This document shows, piece by piece, positions 46,815-56,186 of a stretch of 64,000 nt of DNA. The DNA comes from Prochlorococcus sp. HOT208_60m_813L03. GTDB lineage: Bacteria > Cyanobacteriota > Cyanobacteriia > PCC-6307 > Cyanobiaceae. Below the pieces are notes generated by a model. It made no database searches. It was given only the letters and a program-made list of their open reading frames with translations, and was not told where the DNA came from. Made by a program: the position numbers and the translations under genes. The DNA lies in assembly GCA_002026145.1 (NCBI GenBank), contig MWOQ01000181.1:1-64000 (forward strand), in the 5' to 3' direction. Every line of letters starts with the position of its first letter. Positions within the stretch are counted from its first letter, which is position 1.

Positions 46815-48434
46815 ATGAATTTTAATTTGAAGTTCGAAAAATTAAATAAAAAAAATTTTCACAGAAAGCACTATGGGAAAATCCTAACTGTAAGATTGCC
46901 ATGTAATCCAATATTTCCAATAGGACCTATTTATTTAGCAGACCATATTCACAAATGTTTTCCAAGTGTTGAGCAGCAATTCATTGATTTAGCAATAATT
47001 CCATCTAATAAAGTTTCCAAATATTTAATTCGAAAAATTGATCAATTTAGACCACATCTAATTATTTTTTCATGGAGAGATATACAAATTTATGCTCCTG
47101 TTGATGGTAGAAGCGGAAATCCCCTACAAAACTCTTTTGAAGTTTTCTACTCAAAAAATATCCTTAAAAAAATAAGAGGTTCATGGGGAGGATTAAAATT
47201 AATTGCATCACATTATGGAGAAATTTATAGAAATACTTCTTTAGTGAAGATGGGACTAAAAAGAGCGCAAAAATACAACAAAAATATAAAAATAATTTTA
47301 GGAGGTGGGGCTGTTAGTGTCTTCTATGAACAACTAGGAAATCTACTTCCAAAAGGGACTGTAATTTCTGTTGGCGAGGGAGAAAATCTCATAGAGAAAA
47401 TTATTAGAGGAGATTCTATAACGGAAGAAAGATGTTATCTTGCTGGACAAAAACCTCGGAACAAATTAATACATGAACAACCTTCTGGAACGGTTAAAAC
47501 TGCCTGCGACTATAAATATATTAAATCAATATGGCCAGAATTCTCTTGGTATATAGACGGAGGAGATTATTATGTAGGGGTACAAACTAAAAGAGGTTGT
47601 CCTCATAATTGTTGTTTTTGTGTTTATACAGTAGTGGAGGGGAAGCAGGTTCGCGTTAATCCTGTTAACGAAGTAATTAAAGAAATGAAGCAACTATATG
47701 ATCTTGGAGTAAGAGGATTTTGGTTCACCGATGCACAGTTTATTCCAGCCAAAAAACATATTGAAGATGCAAAAAAACTTTTGCAAGCTATTAAGGATCA
47801 AGGCTGGGACGATATTAATTGGGCAGCATACATAAGAGCAGATAATATTGATGCTGAGCTAGCTCAACTCATGGTTGATACAGGTATGAGCTATTTTGAA
47901 ATAGGTATCACTTCTGGATCTCAAGAACTTGTTAGAAAGATGAGATTAGCTTATGACCTTGAAACCGTACTAAATAACTGCAGAATTCTAGTCCAATCTG
48001 GCTTCAAGAACCATGTTTCAGTCAATTATTCATTTAATGTTTTTGACGAAACGCCAAGCACCATCAGACAAACAATTGCTTATCATAGGGAATTAGAAAA
48101 TATTTTTGGTAAAGGGTTAGTTGATCCAGCTATATTTTTTATAGGCTTGCAACCTCACACTCTTCTTGAGAAGTATGCCTTGGACCATAAAATTTTGAAG
48201 CCTAATTATAATCCAATGAGCATGATGCCCTGGACAGCGAGAAAACTTCTATGGAATCCAGGCTTATTAGGGGAAAAACTTGGTCAGGTTTGCTTAGAAG
48301 CTTTTGATAATAAAGAAGATGAATTTGGCAAAACAGTTATCAACATTCTTGAGAGAGAATACGGAAAGTCAACCTTAAATGAATCACTAAAAGTCCGACC
48401 CTTATCAGAACGTAAATTAGCTCAATCAAAATAA
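46815..48434 (+). CDS. Cobalamin-binding radical-SAM protein
   Basis: A 539-residue class B-like radical-SAM protein. The N-terminal part (about 20-200) has the alpha/beta pattern of a B12-binding domain (ILTVRLPCNP, IILGGGAVSVF, ISVGEGEN), without the DxHxxG motif. The iron-sulfur motif CxxxCxxC is Cys262, Cys266, Cys269 (RGCPHNCCFC). The barrel continues with GFWFTDAQFIP and EIGITSGSQELVRKMRL. Relatives include methyltransferases and cyclases such as BchE. The substrate is unknown. It is 106 bases after the GT2 gene and converges on clpS. Confidence 0.85.
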   Translation: MNFNLKFEKLNKKNFHRKHYGKILTVRLPCNPIFPIGPIYLADHIHKCFPSVEQQFIDLAIIPSNKVSKYLIRKIDQFRPHLIIFSWRDIQIYAPVDGRSGNPLQNSFEVFYSKNILKKIRGSWGGLKLIASHYGEIYRNTSLVKMGLKRAQKYNKNIKIILGGGAVSVFYEQLGNLLPKGTVISVGEGENLIEKIIRGDSITEERCYLAGQKPRNKLIHEQPSGTVKTACDYKYIKSIWPEFSWYIDGGDYYVGVQTKRGCPHNCCFCVYTVVEGKQVRVNPVNEVIKEMKQLYDLGVRGFWFTDAQFIPAKKHIEDAKKLLQAIKDQGWDDINWAAYIRADNIDAELAQLMVDTGMSYFEIGITSGSQELVRKMRLAYDLETVLNNCRILVQSGFKNHVSVNYSFNVFDETPSTIRQTIAYHRELENIFGKGLVDPAIFFIGLQPHTLLEKYALDHKILKPNYNPMSMMPWTARKLLWNPGLLGEKLGQVCLEAFDNKEDEFGKTVINILEREYGKSTLNESLKVRPLSERKLAQSK

Positions 48435-48449
48435 TAAATTAAGCCTTTA

Positions 48450-48767
48450 TTAACCTTCTTTCTCAATTGAACTAGATATCCCTTTCGATTTTAACGATTC
48501 TGAGTAAAATTCAGCTGGCTCTAAATCACAAATAATCACCAACCCTACACCCGTATTATGTGCCTCTAGCATTATAGCGATAGCATCTTGTTCGCTTAAT
48601 TGCGGCACAACTTCTCGCAGTGAAATAGTGACATACTCCATAGAATTAACTGGGTCATTATGAAGTAAAACCTTATATTTTGGCGATTTATTTTTTAATT
48701 CAGCTGGTTTCTTTTCAATCACTGCTGAACTATTACTTACACTTTTTTCTAACTTTATGGGTAGCAT
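48450..48767 (-). CDS. clpS: ATP-dependent Clp protease adaptor ClpS
   Basis: ClpS delivers N-degron substrates to ClpC/ClpAP. The 105 residues have the family core KYKVLLHNDPVNSMEYV and the AHNTGVGLVIICDLEPAEFY region with the substrate-pocket residues. Cyanobacteria often have two versions; the NDPVNSMEYV sequence resembles the ClpS1 type. It is in the same direction as dapL, 28 bases downstream of it. Confidence 0.95.
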   Translation of the reverse strand: MLPIKLEKSVSNSSAVIEKKPAELKNKSPKYKVLLHNDPVNSMEYVTISLREVVPQLSEQDAIAIMLEAHNTGVGLVIICDLEPAEFYSESLKSKGISSSIEKEG

Positions 48768-48795
48768 TAAAATTTTAGAATCTAAATAATAACTA

Positions 48796-50022
48796 TTATA
48801 TAGTAATTATTCTTTCCATTGCATCAATGACGTTTGATCGTGAGTTAAATGCTGACAAACGAAAATAACCCTCTCCTGATAATCCGAATCCGCTCCCAGG
48901 TGTTCCAACTACACTAACTTTTTCGAGAAGAAAATCAAAAAAGTCCCAAGATGTCATCTGATCAGGAACTTTAATCCAGATATAAGGAGCATTGTCCCCT
49001 CCATAAACTTTATACCCTGCATTCTGAAGTTTATTTTTCATAATTTTTGCATTTTCCATATAAAAATCAATTAAACCTTTCACCTGTTCTTTCCCTTCAA
49101 GAGAATAAACAGCCTCAGCACCTCTCTGAACCACATAACTTACTCCATTAAACTTTGTAGATTGTCGCCTATTCCATAAAGGCCATAAGTCTATTTCCTC
49201 ATTTGTTGAGCTTAAACCTTTGAGATTTTTAGGGATTACTGTAAAAGCACATCTAACTCCAGTGAATCCTGCATTCTTTGAAAAAGATCTAAATTCAATA
49301 GCACAATCCTTTGCACCCTCAATCTCATATATTGAATGTGGAATATCATTATCTTGAACAAATGCTTCATAAGCGGCATCAAAAAGTATTAGAGATTTGT
49401 TTTTAAGAGCATAGTCAACCCACTTTTTCAGCTCTTCTTTATTAATTGTTGCTCCGGTGGGATTATTAGGAAAGCAAAGATATAAAATATCAACTTTTTT
49501 TTCAGGTAGTTCTGGCAGAAAGTTATTCCCCTCGTCTATTGCAAGATACGTCAATCCTTGATAAGTACCATTTGCAAGAGCATCTCCAGTTCTACCTGTC
49601 ATAACGTTACTATCTACATAAACAGGGTAAACAGGATCCGTTACGGCAATTGAATTATCTTTGCCAAGAATATCTAAAATATTGCTACTATCGCATTTAG
49701 AACCATCTGAAACAAAGATTTCTTCAGGTGAGATTTGACAACCTCTCGAAATAAAATCATGCTCTGATATTTTTTCTCTGAGCCAAGAATAACCTTGTTC
49801 TGGTCCATAACCTCTAAAACCATCTGCAGTTCCCATGTCATCTAAAGCTTTAGCCATAGCCTCTATGCATGCTCTAGGTAATGGTTCTGTAACATCTCCT
49901 ATGCCAAGCTTAATAATTTCAGCACTCTTATTTGATTGAGAATATTTTTTTACCCTTTTAGCAATTTCCGGAAATAAATAGCCTGCTTTGAGTTTTAAAT
50001 AATTTTCGTTTACTTGAACCAC
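48796..50022 (-). CDS. dapL: LL-diaminopimelate aminotransferase
   Basis: DapL makes LL-DAP directly from tetrahydrodipicolinate for lysine and peptidoglycan synthesis, the route used by cyanobacteria and plants. The 408 residues carry [12 protein letters not shown], the [10 protein letters not shown] motif, LFDAAYEAF and the PLP lysine in [15 protein letters not shown]. It is complete. It is divergent from rne across the largest gap in the window. Confidence 0.97.
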   Translation of the reverse strand: MVQVNENYLKLKAGYLFPEIAKRVKKYSQSNKSAEIIKLGIGDVTEPLPRACIEAMAKALDDMGTADGFRGYGPEQGYSWLREKISEHDFISRGCQISPEEIFVSDGSKCDSSNILDILGKDNSIAVTDPVYPVYVDSNVMTGRTGDALANGTYQGLTYLAIDEGNNFLPELPEKKVDILYLCFPNNPTGATINKEELKKWVDYALKNKSLILFDAAYEAFVQDNDIPHSIYEIEGAKDCAIEFRSFSKNAGFTGVRCAFTVIPKNLKGLSSTNEEIDLWPLWNRRQSTKFNGVSYVVQRGAEAVYSLEGKEQVKGLIDFYMENAKIMKNKLQNAGYKVYGGDNAPYIWIKVPDQMTSWDFFDFLLEKVSVVGTPGSGFGLSGEGYFRLSAFNSRSNVIDAMERIITI

Positions 50023-50317
50023 TTTAGATAAAAAATTTCACCAATATTAGGATAATGTATCAACGTGCTTTAGTGGTGATTAGATGTTAAAATTATGTTA
50101 GTTATGATAATCCAAGAGATAATCATAGCTATGAATTCAATTTCAATTAGTTTGAAAATCGTTTAAAGCTTTATAAATAGCAGAATTCAATCACTTTTAA
50201 CTTTATTAATTTTAAAAATAAATAATAATAGCTAGAAAAATTGCTTTATTAAAAGAGAAAAATCTAATTCTTTAATTTAGATGATTTTCAAAATTCAAAC
50301 ACTTAGAATCAATTAAT
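50023..50317 (+). promoter_or_regulatory. dapL-rne divergent region and likely rne leader
   Basis: This 295-base AT-rich gap is the longest in the window and I see no gene in it. It contains a near-perfect inverted repeat, 50103-50112 with 50118-50127 (loop CAAGA, one A-A mismatch), in which GATAATC also occurs twice in direct orientation 12 bases apart (50106 and 50118). A long AU-rich leader is expected for rne because RNase E commonly autoregulates by cutting its own 5' UTR. Assigning that here is inference. Confidence 0.45.
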
Positions 50318-52138
50318 ATGTCTCAGCAAATAATCATCGCTGAGCAGGCTCGAATTGCAGCACTACTCACAGATGATCGAGTTGATGAATTAATCGTCGC
50401 ACAAGGTCAATATCAAATTGGCGATATTTTTTTAGGAACAGTTGAAAATGTTCTCCCTGGCATTGATGCTGCTTTCATAAATATTGGTGGAAGTGATAAA
50501 AATGGATTCATTCATGTTTCAGATTTAGGTCCATTAAGACTCAAAAAAGGGACATTTGGAATAACTGAATTACTAGAACCCAAACAAAAAGTTCTAGTAC
50601 AGGTAATAAAAGAACCTACAGGATCCAAAGGTCCTAGACTAACTGGAAGTATTTCAATTCCAGGAAAATATTTGATATTACAGCCATATGGTCAAGGAGT
50701 GAATATTTCAAGAAAAATAAATACAGAAACAGAACGTTGCCGTTTGAAAGCTCTTGGGGTTTTAATAAAACCGCCTAGCACAGGCTTGTTATTTAGAACA
50801 GAGGCTGAAAAGATAAAAGAAGAACTTCTTATTGAAGATTTAGAACATTTAATTCAACAATGGGAAAATGTACTAAAACTTTCTGAGGCTTCTAATCCCC
50901 CAAATTTAGTAAAAAGAGATGATGATTTCTCTCTTAAGATCTTAAGAGATCACATCAAAGAATCAACTAAAAGCATAATAATAGATAGTAAATTTTCAGT
51001 TGCAAGGGCAAAAGATTTTTTAATAAATTATGAATCTGATATAAATATTGAATTCCACGATAATAATTTAACCCAACATATTTTCGAGAAATACGAAATT
51101 AAGAAAACAATTCAAAAAGCCCTCCAGCCGAGAGTAGATCTTCCTTCTGGGGGTTATATAATTATTGAGCCTACTGAAGCTTTAACAGTAATAGATGTAA
51201 ACTCAGGATCATTTACAAGATCCGCCAACTCAAGACAAACCGTTTTGTGGACGAATTGCGAAGCAGCAGTTGAAATCTCAAGACAAATGAAATTAAGGAA
51301 TATTGGGGGAGTTATAGTAGTTGATTTTATTGATATGGAATCTCGAAGAGATCAATTTCAGTTACTTGAGCATTTTACCTCAGCATTAAAAGATGATTCT
51401 GCTAGGCCTCAAATAGCTCAACTTACTGAACTAGGCTTAGTGGAGCTAACCAGAAAAAGGCAAGGTCAAAATATATATGAATTATTTGGGAATAAATGTT
51501 CTACATGCGATGGCACAGGTTATGTAGAAAATATATTAAATCACGAAATTTCTAACTTAAAAATAAAAAATGTTGAGAATAAATCTAATCAATTAAACAA
51601 TATAAAATCTTTAGATATAGATACTTCTCAATCAACTGATGCTGAGGAAAAAATAATTGACAAGGAATTACTCAACTCCAAAGACCTTAGTAAAGAGAAT
51701 TATTCTAATAAAAAAGAAAATGATAATGAAAATTTGAACCAAACAAATTTAAAAGAAAAAAATACAATAACAGTAGATCTTACTAATGAAGAAAAAATTG
51801 TTTTTAGTCAATTAGGTATAAATCCACTTATAAAGTTAGGTAAAGAATATCTCACCAGCAATAATTTTGTACGTTTAAAAGACAGTAACAATGAATCGGA
51901 AAACCCCTTAGATAATAAAAAAACAAAAGCAAAACAAATTAAAAAAATCTCAAAATCGGGAGAAGAAAAGAATCAAATTAAAATCGAAGCAAATACAAAT
52001 TCTAAAGATAAATCAACCAATAAAACTTATGGAAATAATGAAATTGTTTTTACAGATAAAAAAGATGAAATTGCAATTATAGATGAGCCAAACAATGCAA
52101 GAAAAAAAAGAAGAAGATCCTCAGCAAGCATTGAATAA
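50318..52138 (+). CDS. rne: Ribonuclease E
   Basis: This endoribonuclease initiates mRNA decay. The 606 residues have the catalytic half with S1 domain (about 35-125), the two catalytic aspartates near 293 ([11 protein letters not shown]) and 334 ([10 protein letters not shown]), and the zinc-link CSTC (about 395-398). The rest is a hydrophilic Lys/Asn-rich tail. It ends with [14 protein letters not shown], matching the arginine-rich nonapeptide by which cyanobacterial RNase E binds polynucleotide phosphorylase. Its last 56 bases overlap the rnhB frame. Confidence 0.97.
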   Translation: MSQQIIIAEQARIAALLTDDRVDELIVAQGQYQIGDIFLGTVENVLPGIDAAFINIGGSDKNGFIHVSDLGPLRLKKGTFGITELLEPKQKVLVQVIKEPTGSKGPRLTGSISIPGKYLILQPYGQGVNISRKINTETERCRLKALGVLIKPPSTGLLFRTEAEKIKEELLIEDLEHLIQQWENVLKLSEASNPPNLVKRDDDFSLKILRDHIKESTKSIIIDSKFSVARAKDFLINYESDINIEFHDNNLTQHIFEKYEIKKTIQKALQPRVDLPSGGYIIIEPTEALTVIDVNSGSFTRSANSRQTVLWTNCEAAVEISRQMKLRNIGGVIVVDFIDMESRRDQFQLLEHFTSALKDDSARPQIAQLTELGLVELTRKRQGQNIYELFGNKCSTCDGTGYVENILNHEISNLKIKNVENKSNQLNNIKSLDIDTSQSTDAEEKIIDKELLNSKDLSKENYSNKKENDNENLNQTNLKEKNTITVDLTNEEKIVFSQLGINPLIKLGKEYLTSNNFVRLKDSNNESENPLDNKKTKAKQIKKISKSGEEKNQIKIEANTNSKDKSTNKTYGNNEIVFTDKKDEIAIIDEPNNARKKRRRSSASIE

Positions 52139-52712
52139 AGTATCCGAAGTTGGAATAGATGAAGTTGGGAAGGGGGCAATTTTTGGTCCAGTTTTTTCAG
52201 CAGTTGTAGTATTAACTAAAAAAAATATATCTATTTTAAAACAATTTGGAGTAACAGATAGTAAAAAACTAACTCCCAAAAAAAGGAAATTACTTTTACC
52301 AAAAATTTTATTACTATGTTCAGATTATGGAATTGGGCAATCTTCTGCTAGAGAAATAGATAATTTAGGTATTAGAGTTGCGACAGAACTCTCAATGATA
52401 AGAGCTTTAAAAAAATTAAAAGAGAAGCCATCTGAATTAATAATAGATGGCCCCTTATTATTAAGGCCATGGCAAGGAATTCAGAAAAACATAGTATCTG
52501 GAGACTCAAAGTTTATCTCGATAGCCTCAGCAAGCATATTTGCTAAAGTTTCTCGCGATAATCTAATGGAGAGGCTAGAAAAAAAATACTCAGGATATTT
52601 TATATTTAAAAATAAAGGTTATGGTACCAGAGAGCATCTTTCATTAATTAGAAAATATGGAATAACTAAACTTCATAGGAAAAGTTTTTTAAAAAAATCA
52701 AATCTTATTTAA
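52083..52712 (+). CDS. rnhB: Ribonuclease HII
   Basis: RnhB removes ribonucleotides and RNA primers from DNA. The 209 residues include [15 protein letters not shown] with the first catalytic Asp-Glu pair (normally DEVGRG, here Lys), [12 protein letters not shown], the Asp in IIDGPLLL and [10 protein letters not shown]. The start at 52083 lies inside rne; an ATG at 52095 is nearly as good, and either way the genes overlap by 44-56 bases in different frames. Its 3' end overlaps the convergent DUF1997 gene by 15 bases. Confidence 0.95.
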   Translation: MSQTMQEKKEEDPQQALNKVSEVGIDEVGKGAIFGPVFSAVVVLTKKNISILKQFGVTDSKKLTPKKRKLLLPKILLLCSDYGIGQSSAREIDNLGIRVATELSMIRALKKLKEKPSELIIDGPLLLRPWQGIQKNIVSGDSKFISIASASIFAKVSRDNLMERLEKKYSGYFIFKNKGYGTREHLSLIRKYGITKLHRKSFLKKSNLI

Positions 52713-53216
52713 TTCACACCAATCTAAAAAATCTTTTACTAGTTGCTGTTGAACCCTTGACTTTATACCCAACAGAATCCCATTTAATACAGAATGACCA
52801 GTAGATTCCAAAATTTTCTTTGGTACCAGCTTCAAAAGAGTAGGTTGGCTTACAGATACCCCAAGAAGCGCCTCCCCTTCTAACCCAATATCAGTTGCTT
52901 CCAAATTCGCTTTTAAAATAAGATTAAAATCATCTATCATCCCCAAACCATCCAATGTACTTTCAAGGGCACTCATTTTTAAAATTCCATCTTTATTTTC
53001 TACCCCAATTGAGACAACAGGATTAATATCTAATTGAAAAACCTTAAAACTTGTTACTGTATACTTATATCTACCTACTCCTTCTGGTACTAATTTTTTG
53101 GAGTCAAGCATTGCTCCAACAACTCTTTCTTCTTCCAAAAGATATTTAGAAAGATATTTTTTATTACGTGTAACAGAAAGCTTTAGTTTCTGTTTAGCAT
53201 CAAAAGACAGTAGCAT
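52698..53216 (-). CDS. DUF1997 family protein
   Basis: A 172-residue soluble protein recognised as DUF1997, widespread in cyanobacteria and plastids. It has beta-rich alternation ([23 protein letters not shown]) and a C-terminal helix [25 protein letters not shown]. It has no catalytic motif and its function is unknown. It converges on rnhB with a 15-base overlap and is divergent from pheA across 53 bases that include a run of eleven T (53249-53259). Confidence 0.85.
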   Translation of the reverse strand: MLLSFDAKQKLKLSVTRNKKYLSKYLLEEERVVGAMLDSKKLVPEGVGRYKYTVTSFKVFQLDINPVVSIGVENKDGILKMSALESTLDGLGMIDDFNLILKANLEATDIGLEGEALLGVSVSQPTLLKLVPKKILESTGHSVLNGILLGIKSRVQQQLVKDFLDWCELNKI

Positions 53217-53269
53217 TTTCTATATCCCTCCAATGCTTATTTGATCTCTTTTTTTTTTTACGATTAATC

Positions 53270-54115
53270 ATGCGCAAACAAGTTGCATATTTAGGTCCCA
53301 AAGGAACATACGCAGAAAAAGCAGCTCATATATTATCAAAGCATGCCGATTTCCAGACACCTATATTTGTACCATGTAATGGGTTACATTCGGTCATTAA
53401 ATCAATAGCGTACAACAATTGTGATGCAGCCGTAGTCCCTATAGAAAATTCGGTAGAAGGGGGAGTTACTGCTACTCTCGATGCCCTTTGGAAATTTCCT
53501 GAAATTTTTATAAATAAAGCAATTGTTTTACCTATAAAACATGCATTAATTAGTGATGGAGAACTTTCAAACATTTCAGAAGTATTATCTCATCCTCAAG
53601 CATTAGCTCAATGTTCAGAATGGTTAACTGAAAATCTTCCGAATGCGATTACTCTCCCAACAAATTCAACATCAGAAGCTGTCAATATGGTTAAGGGGAG
53701 TAAATTTAGAGCTGCTATCGGTTCAAAGTCATTAATTCAAATCGAAGGTCTTAAAGAATTAGCCTTTCCTATTAATGATGTTCCAGGAAATTGCACTAGA
53801 TTTGTCCTATTGAGCAAGGAATCAAATTCAAATTTAGCTAATATTGCCAGTTTCGCTTTCTCATTAATATCAAATAAACCTGGTGCATTGCTTAAAGCTT
53901 TAAATAATATTGCAGATTTTGGATTTAATATGAGTAAGATTGAATCTAGACCATCAAAAAGAGAATTAGGCGAATATATAATTTATATTGATTTAGAAAT
54001 AAATAATCAATATAACATTAAAGATTTTCTTGAATTAAAAAATAAGCTAAAGCCACTTTGCAAGAATTTTGTAGATTTTGGAAAATATTTTTCTGAAAAA
54101 GTTGAACTAGATTAA
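53270..54115 (+). CDS. pheA: Prephenate dehydratase
   Basis: PheA converts prephenate to phenylpyruvate for phenylalanine. The 281-residue monofunctional enzyme starts VAYLGPKGTYAEKAA, has VVPIENSVEGGVTATLD and the catalytic GNCTRFVLL threonine motif. A C-terminal ACT domain (about 197-275) has KPGALLKALNNIADFGFNMSKIESRP, the region that binds phenylalanine for feedback control. There is no chorismate mutase domain. It converges on the MPBQ methyltransferase with one base between. Confidence 0.97.
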   Translation: MRKQVAYLGPKGTYAEKAAHILSKHADFQTPIFVPCNGLHSVIKSIAYNNCDAAVVPIENSVEGGVTATLDALWKFPEIFINKAIVLPIKHALISDGELSNISEVLSHPQALAQCSEWLTENLPNAITLPTNSTSEAVNMVKGSKFRAAIGSKSLIQIEGLKELAFPINDVPGNCTRFVLLSKESNSNLANIASFAFSLISNKPGALLKALNNIADFGFNMSKIESRPSKRELGEYIIYIDLEINNQYNIKDFLELKNKLKPLCKNFVDFGKYFSEKVELD

Positions 54116-54116
54116 A

Positions 54117-55052
54117 TTATCCTCTACATCTATAAACTCCAAACTCCATTAAACCCTTTCTAAATGCCCAATTCATGAGAAGTATTGTTGGAATCTCTCT
54201 AAACGACTTCACTATCGCAAATGGACCTAGTGACAAGATTGCGAAAGGCCTTCGAATTCCTTCAATAATGGAGTCGTACCATGAAGGATTTGTATAGGAA
54301 TTCCAATTTTCAGAAATAACTCTTCCTGAACTATTTTTATTAGCACTAAGAATATTAACGAATTCGTTAATGCTCATAAAATTAGGATGTACCCATTGTT
54401 CAAGTAATTGTTTAAGAACTAACTTCTCAAAAAATGATGGGGGATATGCTTTGAGGTCTCTTGAGTTCCAATCAGCCAATGCCAAGTACCCTCCAGGTCT
54501 TAGAGTTCTCAGCATTTCATCTGCAAACCTAGTTTTATCATTCATATGTGCACCAGCCTCAATACTCCAAATCGCATCAAATGATCCATCTTCAAATTTC
54601 AAATCCAAAGCATCCATAACTTGGAAGTTGCAATTTAGCCCATGAGGAGTAAGTTCTCTTGCTCTTTTAACTTGAGCCGTACTAATTGTAATGCCAGTGA
54701 CATTAAACCCATAATATTCTGCAAGGATCCTAGAACTTCCTCCTATTCCACAACCTACATCGAGTATTCTGGATCCCCTTGGCAATTTATCTAAACCACT
54801 CCATTTGACTAATTGATGAACAAATAAGACTTTAGCCTTTCTAAAATCAATATTTTTTTTCCCTGAAGGATAAAAACCCAAATGTATATGTTCTCCCCAC
54901 AATCTCTCAAGTAATTTATCCTGAGTCCAAGCATCATATGCAGAAGCCACCGTACTGGATGAAATATATTTTCTAGCATTAATTCTCCAAATTATCGATA
55001 GGACTAGAAATAATAAAACTAATATAAAAAAAGGGAATAATAATTCAAACAT
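54117..55052 (-). CDS. MPBQ/MSBQ methyltransferase (plastoquinone and tocopherol synthesis)
   Basis: The 311 residues have an N-terminal membrane anchor (about 3-24) followed by a SAM methyltransferase domain with motif I ILDVGCGIGGSSRIL (about 96-110), VTGITISTAQVKRA and DAIWSIEAGAHM. The order YISSSTVASAYDAWTQDKLLE...LWGEHIHLGFY matches what I remember of Synechocystis Sll0418, the 2-methyl-6-phytylbenzoquinol methyltransferase. The likely role is methylating prenylated benzoquinols at the membrane. It abuts the LON-domain gene with no gap. Confidence 0.85.
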   Translation of the reverse strand: MFELLFPFFILVLLFLVLSIIWRINARKYISSSTVASAYDAWTQDKLLERLWGEHIHLGFYPSGKKNIDFRKAKVLFVHQLVKWSGLDKLPRGSRILDVGCGIGGSSRILAEYYGFNVTGITISTAQVKRARELTPHGLNCNFQVMDALDLKFEDGSFDAIWSIEAGAHMNDKTRFADEMLRTLRPGGYLALADWNSRDLKAYPPSFFEKLVLKQLLEQWVHPNFMSINEFVNILSANKNSSGRVISENWNSYTNPSWYDSIIEGIRRPFAILSLGPFAIVKSFREIPTILLMNWAFRKGLMEFGVYRCRG

Positions 55053-55709
55053 TTAATTTTCTTTTATGTCAGGAAAACTTTCTTTCAATGCCGTTCTTGC
55101 TGCAAGTTGTTTTCTTGTATGATCGAGCATTTCATATTCTCTTTGCAAACGAGAAAAAGTATTTCTTTCCTCAAGGAGTCTTTGCTGTTCATCCGCAACA
55201 GAGCCGCCTAAATGAGCTGCTATCCAAAATGATAAATCCATTGGGTTTTCAGGTAATTTATCAGGTAGATTTTTCTTAGTATTAGTCAATTTACTTGTTA
55301 AATTAATAACATCACTAAGTGCTTCTTTAACTGAATCTTTGAGAGAATCTAATTTTTGAAAATCATCAATATTATCATCACTAATCCAACTAACCATCGC
55401 GGAACAAAATGGCGTTGAACGCATAATTTCCAATACTTGAAATCTTTGTTGTCCAAGAGTGATAATATTACTTGTCCCACCTTCTGCTGTTTGATGTTTT
55501 ATAATTTGTGTGCAACATCCGACGCTAGCCATACTTTTGGTAGTTGGATCCCACTTTATAACTCCAAACATTGAATCACTCTCAAGAACAGATTGGAGCA
55601 TGATCCTATATCTCGATTCAAAAATATGTAAAGGCAATACTTCTTGAGGAAAGAGGACTACCTCAGGCAAAGGAAATATTGGTAATTCCCTTACTGAGAG
55701 TTCTCCCAT
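55053..55709 (-). CDS. LON N-terminal domain protein
   Basis: A 218-residue protein with only the substrate-binding N-terminal domain of Lon (RELPIFPLPEVVLFPQEVLPLHIFESRYRIM) and no AAA or protease domain. A helical tail follows (about 125-218). Stand-alone LON proteins are common in cyanobacteria and may bind proteins or RNA through the PUA-like fold; the function is unknown. It lies between rpsJ (57 bases upstream) and the methyltransferase (adjacent) on the minus strand. Confidence 0.9.
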   Translation of the reverse strand: MGELSVRELPIFPLPEVVLFPQEVLPLHIFESRYRIMLQSVLESDSMFGVIKWDPTTKSMASVGCCTQIIKHQTAEGGTSNIITLGQQRFQVLEIMRSTPFCSAMVSWISDDNIDDFQKLDSLKDSVKEALSDVINLTSKLTNTKKNLPDKLPENPMDLSFWIAAHLGGSVADEQQRLLEERNTFSRLQREYEMLDHTRKQLAARTALKESFPDIKEN

Positions 55710-55765
55710 TTAATCCTCATTTCGTTATTTTTATACTAATCAATTTAAGGCGATTTCGGGATTTA

Positions 55766-56086
55766 TTAAAGTTTAACTTCTATATCTACACCACTAGGGA
55801 GATCTAGCTTCATTAAAGCATCAATAGTTTTTGCAGAAGGACTATAGATATCTATTATTCTTCGATGTGTTCTTGTTTCAAAATGCTCTCTGGAATCTTT
55901 ATCAACATGTGGTGATCTAAGAACACAATAAATCTTCCTTTTTGTAGGTAAAGGTATTGGGCCTATTGCTGAAGCAGCAGTAGTATCAGCAGTTTGAATT
56001 ATTTTGTCGCATGACAAATCAAGCATTCTTCTATCAAATGCTTTTAGTCTTATTCTTATTTTTTGTTGTGCAATTGATGCAGTCAT
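55766..56086 (-). CDS. rpsJ: 30S ribosomal protein S10
   Basis: S10 is the 106-residue ribosomal and NusE antitermination protein. I chose the ATG at 56086 ([20 protein letters not shown]), which gives the normal length and N-terminus. The frame is open ten codons further, but this extension runs into the hairpin between tufA and rpsJ and is not S10-like. The conserved [12 protein letters not shown] and [17 protein letters not shown] are present. It is the last gene of the str operon, as in other cyanobacteria. Confidence 0.97.
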   Translation of the reverse strand: MTASIAQQKIRIRLKAFDRRMLDLSCDKIIQTADTTAASAIGPIPLPTKRKIYCVLRSPHVDKDSREHFETRTHRRIIDIYSPSAKTIDALMKLDLPSGVDIEVKL

Positions 56087-56107
56087 AGTTCTAAATAACT
56101 TCTTGTA

Positions 56108-56133
56108 AAGGGTCATTGATTAAAATGACCCTT
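56108..56133 (-). promoter_or_regulatory. Perfect 10-bp hairpin between tufA and rpsJ
   Basis: AAGGGTCATT at 56108-56117 and AATGACCCTT at 56124-56133 are perfect inverted arms with a 6-base loop, 54 bases after the tufA stop and 22 before the rpsJ start. No T-run follows on the minus strand, so partial termination, attenuation or RNA processing are all possible. This is one of the most stable-looking stems in the window. Confidence 0.6.
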
Positions 56134-56186
56134 ATCCATATACCTATATTAGATGATTGAGGTTAAATTTTTAAAATTCAAATGTA

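Noticed and set aside
48435..50317. Possible integration repeat of the tRNA-Thr 3' end
   Set aside because: I looked for the T-arm/acceptor sequence downstream and found only matches of about nine bases, such as one within rne, which is not significant.
56087..56116. Ten-codon extension of S10
   Set aside because: It is encoded by the hairpin region between tufA and rpsJ, and S10 proteins normally begin near the ATG at 56086.
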